From NCBI GenBank assembly GCA_016946835.1, contig JACVTC010000014.1, positions 815,001 to 879,000 of the forward strand: a DNA stretch of 64,000 nt, read 5' to 3'. This document shows, in pieces, positions 55,890 through 64,000 of this stretch (position 1 is the first letter of the stretch; every line of letters begins with the position of its first letter). The notes under the pieces are model-generated. The model was not told the DNA's origin, did no database searches, and saw nothing but the letters and a program-made list of their open reading frames with translations. The DNA is from Neocallimastix lanati (nom. inval.). Lineage: Eukaryota > Neocallimastigomycota > Neocallimastigomycetes > Neocallimastigales > Neocallimastigaceae. Both the position numbers and the translations under genes were made by a program.

Positions 55890-56476
55890 CATTAATTCAA
55901 TCTTTTCAATTTAATCTTTTCATTAATATTATATTTCTTAATTAATATAATAAAATATTAAAATAAAATATATATTTTAACACAAATATATATATAAAAT
56001 ATAAAATTATATGTTATTTAAATACAATATATATTTAATTTAAATATTACATTCTTAGTTAAAATAAGTTATATTATTTATATTATTTGGTTTTGAATTT
56101 AAAAATTAATATCATAAAATAAAGAGTAAAATTTAATTTTTTTTGATTTTATACTATTTAATGTTATATTAATAAAATATATAAAATAAAAATTAATTTA
56201 TTTGTATTTTTTTTTTTTTTTGAACTATTTTTATATAATAATATATTTTATTCTAAATATCATAAATTTTCTATTTTTTTAATTGTAATAATAATTTTTT
56301 TTTTTTTAAAATATTTATAATTTGTTATATCAAATAATTATATATTTTAATATAATTAATATATATATATTTATTTATTTTAAATATAATAATTATAATA
56401 AATAATTGGATAAAAAATAGAAATAAAAATAGAGAAAACAATAAAAAAATTAAAATTATATATACTTGATGATAAA

Positions 56477-58046
56477 ATGGAGTCAAGAGATATTTATAAT
56501 GAACTATTTGGTAAAAATTTTTTTAATATTGATATTGACCCGTCATTAGATTTGAATATTGTAAAAGATGTATGCATATTATTATTATTAATTTATATAT
56601 ATTTTCTTCCATATTAAATCATAATAGTTGAAAATTTAATAATAATAGGATTATTATTATAATATCATTTTTAATTATAAATCCATAAAAAATTAATTAA
56701 AATTATATATATTATAATTTAGGTCATGATAAAATTTTCTGAAAATGAACTTGAGAATACTGGAATAGATTTTGATGCATTTAAATGGTCGTTATCTGGT
56801 ATATTTTAATCATAACATTGAAATAGACTTATAAGAATTTGTATTATTAACATTTTTTTTTTTAATAAATTCTAATTATAGTAATATATATATATATATA
56901 TATATATTTTTATAGAATTATATGGAATAATCCTTGGAATGTTTAACAAATATAATGCAATTAAGGATGAAATATCGTTAATTCATATTTTTAAATTTGT
57001 AGCTGAAATTCGATCAACATATAATGATGTTCCTTATCATACATTTCGACATGCATCTGATGTTTGCTTCGTTACTTATTATATGTTCACAGAACTTCGA
57101 TCAAATATATATTTAAAATATTCACGTTTAGAAGTAATAGCAATGTTAATTGCAGCATTAGGTCATGATATGTATCATCCAGGATATAATAATCTCTTTC
57201 AAATTAATACAAAATCAGAACTTGCAATTAAATACAATGGAAAATCAGTTTTAGAACAATATTCTGCTGATTGTTTAGTAGAATTAGTAGAAAATTCAAA
57301 TATTCTTGATTATTTAAATCTTTATCCTAATTTAGATAATGAAGCATCTGATACATATAATAAATTATCAGCAACATCAACATCTCCATTAAATGAAGAA
57401 AATAATAAAAATGAATCAAATAATACAAATAATACATCAATAACATTAGATAATAAGGATACAGTAAAAAAATCATCAATATCATTAAACAATCATAATG
57501 AAAATGAAAGTCATAGATTCGAAAATATATCGAAAGAACCAGTTATTCCTAAAGATATGGAATTTGAATTTAATTTATTAGATAAAGAAATAGAAGAAGG
57601 TTTGAAAACACCTAACGATATTTATAATTTAAAACGTGAAAAGATAAAAAAATTTTTTTGTGATTTAATTGTGGAAGTTATATTAAGTACAGATATGAGT
57701 ACGCATTTTCAATTACAAGATAAACTTGCAGAGATTTCTTTAACTCTTAATCCATATAATGAATGCTTTTTTTCAATGGAAAATGATCTTGAAAATATAG
57801 AATCTTATACTAATAGTGGTAATAATATTAATACTAACTCGTTAATATCATTATCCTCAATAAAAGGAAATAATATAGATTTATCATCACAATTGGTAGT
57901 TTGTGATGAGGAGTATGTTAATATGGAAGAATCATGTATAGATAAAACTCAAGTTGCTATTAACAGTACAGAATTTAAAGAAAATTCCAATTCTAATTGT
58001 AATAGCAATTATTTGGTAATATATTATTATTATTATTATTATTATA

Positions 58047-58088
<42 letters not shown>

Positions 58089-59662
58089 ATTTTATATTAT
58101 TAATATTATACTATCATAATTGATAATATATACATATATAAACTATAATTAAATTAAATTTTATTTTATATAAATATGATAACGATGATAAAATAATAAT
58201 AATATAATAATAATGTAATAATAATGTAATAATAATAATAAAAATAAAAATAATAATAATAACATAATATTAATAATAACAATAAAAGCCAATAGATGAA
58301 AGAAAAAAAGAAACAGCATATGATAATTGTCCAGATTCTATATTAAGTTATTCAAATTTTGAAAATTATACTACTTTAAATCAAAATCAACATATTAATG
58401 ATAATGTAATTTTTGAAGAAATAACGGATTCAAAAAGAAAAAGTGATCTTGAAATTTATCAATTAGGATTAAGTGTTCGTCTTTTAGAGCATAAACAATA
58501 TCAATTATTATCGGAAAATCAACGAAGAATTATATTAAATGGTTTATTACATGCTGCTGATATAAGCAATGCTGCTAGACCGTAATTTAATAATAATAAT
58601 AATAATATTATTATATATTCTATATATATTATTATTAATATTGTAATTTATATAAAAATATTATTAATAAATAGATTTATTATTATTAATATTATGATAT
58701 TATTTTGTTATTATATTATTATTACTATTATTTTTATTTTAAATATTTAATAGATGGTATGTCTGTGAAGAATGGAGTAATCGAGTGGTGGAAGAATTTT
58801 GGAGACAAGGTGATGAGGAAAAAAGATTAAATTTAACAGTTTCTCCAAATATGGATAGAGATCGTTTTGAACGTAATGGAATTAGTATAGCATTTAATGA
58901 TTTTATTACAACACCATTTTATGAAGTCATTTATGAATTAATTCCAACATTTGAAATTTTTGTTAAGCTGTTACATATTAATCGTCAGAAATGGAATGAT
59001 TTAATTTCATTATCAAAGAATGGTAATTCAGAAACATCAATAATTAATGCATTAGATTCTGCAAATGATTCTAGTGTTGGTTCAACAATATCTTTAAGTG
59101 GTAGCTTAGAAGATAATAAACCCGTTACAGAGCAAAATATTGGTCGTAGACTTAGTATTGCTGCTGGTAATATTTATATTTTAATAAATACATATATATT
59201 GTATATATATGATTATAAAATTCTATAAATCATTAAATATTAATTTATATATATTTTAATTATGATATATATTAATTTAAATTCATAAAATATTTTATAT
59301 TATTATATTATAAAGGTACATTAATTATTCCTGATAATTTTCTTTCAAAGTTATCGCTAAGAAATGATTATCAAAGATCATTATCAGTTCAAAGTGATCA
59401 CTATTCAAGAGGTCTTCCTATTTTAAATATATTACATGTATCATCAAGTTTATTAGCTTTAAATGATAGTAATCCACATGTTAATGAATTTAGTAGATCA
59501 CGATCAAAAGAAAATCATGATATTGACAAATATATACTATCTCAGTCGACTCAGTTAAAAAAACTTGGTAGTACAAGTGATAGTATGGAAAAACTTGGAA
59601 CATCTTATCGTAGTAGAAGATGTCAATCCGTAGATACAACAACGTATAAAAGAAATTCTTAA
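56477..59662 (+). CDS. Class I cyclic-nucleotide phosphodiesterase (6 exons)
   Basis: Exons are 56477-56569, 56723-56798, 56916-58015, 58289-58581, 58754-59166 and 59316-59662. Borders are GT-AG and phases consistent, giving 773 residues. The HD-type catalytic domain begins in exon 3 with YHTFRHASDV, then LGHDMYHPGYNN (metal-binding HD and the HDxxHxGxxN signature) and SVLEQYSADC. ILSTDMSTHF, LLHAADISNAARPW and VEEFWRQGDEEKR follow. The enzyme would hydrolyse cAMP and/or cGMP. Two low-complexity inserts, about 130 and 170 residues, interrupt the domain between conserved helices. The usual invariant Gln before the GFI motif aligns with Ser (codon 58884-58886, context ISIAFNDFI). No membrane segment or N-terminal regulatory domain is seen. 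The C-terminus is Ser-rich. Confidence 0.92.
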
Positions 59663-60859
59663 AAAAATAAATTAATAATTATATATTTATATATATTTAT
59701 ATTAATAAAAATTATTATTATTATTTTTTTTATTATATTTATATATATATGTATATAATATATTATATAATAATTTAGATAAATATAATGTGACATTTTA
59801 TAGAGAAAAATAATTTATTTAATATATTTATAGTAGTTTTAGATTTTTTTTATTTTTATTTTTTTTTTTATTTTTATCTTTATTATTATTATTAATTTAA
59901 TTATATATATATATATATATAATTTTTTTTTATATTTTTTATTTATTTATTTATATCTATATCCATTAAAAACTAATATTTATATATAATATTAAAAAAA
60001 AAAAAAAAGATAAAAACAAACTGACAGGCAAATATATATATATAAAAATTTAAATACAAAGAAAAAATTATAATGATTTACTTATAATTCAATAAGAACA
60101 TCAGTAGTAATCAATTAAAAATTTAATAATATATAGTAATAAATATTAATAATTGAGAATACTAGTTATTATAAATATATAAATTATAGATATTCAAATA
60201 TTATAAATTATTAATAATGATAATAATATCTTAAATTTATTTGAAATTCTTTAAAATAATAACAATAATAATAATAATACTTTAAATTTATTTAAAATTT
60301 TTTAAAATAATGATAATAATATAAATTTATTTGAAATTCTTTAAAATATTACAATTATTATAGTAATCATTATATTCTATTTTATATTATTTATAATATT
60401 TATTTATAATTGAAGATTATAATTAATATAAATTTTTTTTATTAATATTTAATAATTATTAATTATAATACAAATTTATTAATGATGTATTTTTATCTTT
60501 TTATTTTTTTTTATATTTTATTTATTATATTATTATTATTATTATTATTATCATTTTTTGATATTCGTATATATAAATTAAATAGAATACTTTTATATTT
60601 AAATTTTTAATTATTATTATTATTATTATTTTTTAATCATTTTTTTAAAAATTTTAACACAATAAAACTCATATTATTATAAAATATAATGTATTAATAA
60701 TTTCTTATATAAAATATAAGAAATTTATAATAATAAAATTTATTTAATATAACTTATAATAGTTATTACAAATAAGTTTTTGCAAATAATTAAAGACACT
60801 ACAAAGACCATTTACAAAGACTGTTTACAAAGACTGTATTTTCAATTTACTAATATAAT

Positions 60860-60899
<40 letters not shown>

Positions 60900-61225
60900 C
60901 TATATTTTAATTGAAATATTTATTAAGTATTTTAATTAATTTTAAAAATAAAATAATCCACAGATTGAAAATTGTACACTTTGTTTACCAATTTTGTATG
61001 TATGCATTTTGATACATACTTCTTCATTAATATATATATTAAATTTTTTTTTTTTTTGATTATTTTTTTTTAAATCTTAAATTAACATATTGATACATAT
61101 ATGTTAATTTAATAATATATTCATTATAATCATAAATTAAGTAATAATAAACTATTAATAAAGTATTGATGGTAACAATAATAGATTGATTAATTAATAA
61201 ATTAAAAAAAAATAATGAATTATAA

Positions 61226-61301
<76 letters not shown>

Positions 61302-63375
61302 AATAAAAATAAAATGTAATAATATAATAAAAATTAAATATTTAGTAAATTTTAGTTATAGTAATTAAAATAAATATAACATGAATAACAAATATATATA
61401 TGTATAGTTTCAGAAAGAAATTTTTTTGAATAAAAGCTATTGCTATTTCTTAAAAATATATATCGATTTCATCCAAGAGTTTTTTTAAACCCATATGATA
61501 TAATATTTATCATATATTATATTAATTTCATTTAAAAATGAGGTCTATTTTTAATCATTAGCAACAATATTCAACCCTCTATCCTTTATATTTAATCTTT
61601 ATATTTGTTTTATATATGATAATTTAATATTTATATTTTATTTTATAATATAATGAATTAATATTAATATTTTATTATTATTTATTAAATTAAAATTTAT
61701 TTTATTATATTATATATATATATATACATACATTTTTCATTATTTAATTATTTAATTAAAAAATATTTAATGTGTAAGATTAATATATTTATAAATTAAT
61801 TTAATTTATAATTGAAAAATCAAATCATCAACATTAAAAAAAAATAAATATTTATAGTATAATTAAATCTTATAATTATATTAATATATGCATTTCAATT
61901 GATGATTTATTCTAATCAATCGATTTATTAGTAGATTTTCTTTTCTTTATTTTTATTTAAATATGCTATATATCGTATTTTCTTTTCATATTCATCAAAT
62001 ATATATTATTATTGTCTATTAACTTTTTTCATATATAATATAATTTTTTTTTCTCACATATTTCTAAAAAATATTAATAGTAATTTGGAAACTTTATACC
62101 AAATTTCGTTTAATAATTAAACCTTTTATTATATTATTTTAAGTCTTTTTTAAATTATAAATTCAAAATAAAATTAATAAAAATAATTAAAGTATTAAGA
62201 AAAAATATTATAATAATATATAAAGTTTTATATATTTTAATTTTAATATTAATTAAAATACTTAAAAATATATTATAATTATATTGTTTTAGACGAGATG
62301 ATTAATTATAAATAAAGTAAAAGTTTTAATGACTAATTATAATAATCTATTTTATTTTTATCATTAAACCATAAAATATGTATTATATAATATCATATAT
62401 ATACTAAATGATATATATGCTTAATAGGAAAAAATAAAGTCTAATATAAATAATAATTGAAGCTTTTTCACAAAAAATAATTCCTATTTATTGTAATAAA
62501 TTTTTATATTATAACATCTTATAAAATCAAAACAACATAATATTACATTAAATCGTATATAATTTTAGTGACTGATAAATTTATGTATAAACCCTTTTTT
62601 CTTTTTAATATTAAATTTTATAAGCGATTTATTATTTCTTCATAAAAAAATTAATAAAAAATTTTTAATTAAAATTAAAATTAATTATAAAAAATATTAT
62701 AAATACAATTAATTTCAAAAAATTTTTTTTTTTTTTTAGTTTAAAATTTTTTTTTTAATTATAAAAAAAATATTTAATAAAAAAGTAGTTACTAATATTT
62801 GAAAAAAAAATTATATTAATTTTCAAATTTATAAAGTAAATAAGAACAAATCAAAAATTAAAATAAATAAAAAGCAATTTTCAATAAAAAACAGAAGGAA
62901 TTAATGTAAATTTTTTATAAAAATAATAAAAAAATGAAATGAATTTGATATAAAATTCAAATTTATATCAAATTTGGATTTTATATTAAAAAAGGAAAAT
63001 ATAATTATAATTATTAAAAACTAGAAGAATAATATATAATTCTTTTTTAAACTTAACAAATATATATAAATTGTAAAAGTGGAAAATTTATTTTAATTGA
63101 AAATTATTTAATGAGATTTAATATAATTATGTATATTTATTTATCATTAATAATTAAAAAAAATATTATTAATAAATTCCATTCAATTTATAAATTTAAC
63201 AATACTTATACTAATAGAGCTAATATATATTATTTAATTTATAAAGATGTTGTAATAATAAAATGATATATATATTAAAAGATTTGAAAGATTAACAGAG
63301 AATATTAATTCATTAATACAAAATAACATTAAATATAAACATATAATTAATAAAGACATAAAAATTAAGTTTATA

Positions 63376-63406
<31 letters not shown>

Positions 63407-63627
63407 AAAAATAAAGCTGAATCAATAATAATAATATTAATATTAATAATATTATTATTTAATTTATTCAATATATAATTGTATTAAAATTATTTATTTA
63501 AATATACTAATACTTTTTACTTGATGTTTATATTATAATTATATGTATTATATATCAAACATTACTATTTAAATTAATATATTTGGGTATAGTCAATTTT
63601 ATTTTCAAATCATTTAAAATAAATAGA
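59663..63627. other. Long AT-rich intergenic region
   Basis: No gene or RNA is recognisable in about 4 kb. It holds T-runs (60861-60895), an (AAAT)n array at 61224-61300, several (AT)n stretches and short direct repeats of TTATTTGAAATTCTTTAAAATA near 60235-60350. Confidence 0.5.
61224..61300. repeat. (AAAT)n microsatellite
   Basis: About 19 near-perfect copies of AAAT in intergenic DNA. It is the complement-type counterpart of the ATTT arrays at 46799 and 49106. Confidence 0.85.
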
Positions 63628-63843
63628 ATGTCATCACCAAGTAATAGAAAAACTGGACATGTAAAGTTTTTTAATAGTCAAAAGGGTTTTGGGTAATTAC
63701 TAATATGAAATAATAAGTACAATAAAATACATATTTATTAAAAAAATATATGTATAGAAAAATATAATTATTGATATTATTTTAATATAAAAAAAGCTTT
63801 ATTATTCCAAATGAACCAGTTGATGGAGCTGCTCAAGCAGAAA
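63628..63843 (+). CDS. Cold-shock-domain protein, first two exons (partial)
   Basis: Exon 1 (63628-63692) codes MSSPSNRKTGHVKFFNSQKGFG, and exon 2 (63797-63843) continues FIIPNEPVDGAAQAE in phase. The split Gly codon is rebuilt across a GT-AG intron, and a GTAAG donor follows at 63844. KFFNSQKGFGFI is the RNP1-type nucleic-acid-binding signature of cold-shock domains, which bind single-stranded RNA or DNA. Later exons lie beyond the right edge. Whether it has extra domains cannot be judged. Confidence 0.88.
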
Positions 63844-64000
63844 GTAAGAATAAAATTGATTAATAATAGCTATTATATATGTTGATAAGTTCAAAAGTTT
63901 AATAATATATTTATCCCTTAAAATTATTCATTATAATAATAAATATAATTAAAACTGAATGGAAATATATTAAATTTCCATAATAGTTAATAATTTAAAG

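Larger units (their letters stand above)
52503..56476. other. Long intergenic: repeat remnants, GC-richer island, A/T runs
   Basis: No intact gene is seen. At 53014-53038 a GAGGGGATA purine tract is followed by TGTTAGAATATGTG, which looks like a purine-tract/LTR junction. Two diverged copies of a 300-bp sequence lie at about 53108-53400 and 53430-53740. A GC-richer island occupies 53805-53965. Beyond 53980 the sequence is AT-rich with T- or A-runs at 54207-54235, 55645-55683 and 55850-55889. Confidence 0.5.

Noticed and set aside
58016-58087. Poly-Tyr end of the phosphodiesterase exon
   Set aside because: A GTAAT donor at 58016 and the in-phase exon at 58289 show that this is intron sequence.

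Overview
The window is extremely AT-rich, with long homopolymer and trinucleotide tracts, Asn-rich low-complexity protein segments, many short GT-AG introns, and several Ty3-type retrotransposons. Three neighbouring host genes resemble flagellar or ciliary proteins. Together this suggests a zoospore-forming fungus, most likely an anaerobic gut fungus (Neocallimastigomycota). That assignment is inference from composition and gene content.

Positions 1-29780 are one nested insertion. A MULE-type transposase gene on the minus strand starts at 29780 and breaks off at 28814. It resumes, in frame, at 272 and runs off the left edge. The break is occupied by about 28.5 kb. The outermost layer (E0) begins TGTAACG and ends CGTTACA, and is flanked by a 5-bp GGTTT duplication (268-272 and 28814-28818). 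E0 looks like a solo LTR and has itself been hit by four Ty3-type elements. E1 (276-7121, minus) has TTTGT duplications, self-priming LTRs, a chromodomain and a nonsense codon in integrase. E2 (7141-14154, minus) has gag and pol joined by a -1 frameshift. E3 (15011-21775, minus) has the same frameshift design and a frameshifted pol end. E4 (21779-28181, plus) is one intact 1331-residue ORF and is self-primed. LTR pairs are the same length and look identical, apart from two homopolymer length differences in E2, so the insertions are recent. E3 and E4 sit next to each other beside a tRNA-like A-box/B-box sequence, and three copies of CATAG mark their borders.

The most novel signals are in the untranslated parts of these elements. 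E2 and E4 lie in opposite orientations and differ in coding strategy, yet share a GC-rich leader RNA of about 150-165 nt. Three of its helices are kept by compensatory changes. E2 and E3 share a TTTAAAC slippery heptamer, an 8-nt spacer and a short GC-rich hairpin at the gag stop. E1 and E4 carry Tf1-like self-priming sites, whereas E2 and E3 carry sites matching tRNA 3' ends.

Positions 31170-50972 hold three intron-rich host genes. They are an LRR-plus-IQ protein resembling LRRIQ1 (minus), a long helical protein possibly like CCDC180 (minus), and a TPR protein resembling TTC16 (plus, divergent from the previous gene). Family members are associated with cilia or flagella, so this may be a zoospore-flagellum neighbourhood. 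After a repeat-rich interval with a Ty1/copia-type Gag fragment (52074-52502) and a GC-richer island, a six-exon class I cyclic-nucleotide phosphodiesterase lies at 56477-59662 (plus). The first two exons of a cold-shock-domain gene start at 63628. The remaining sequence is very AT-rich with no recognisable gene.
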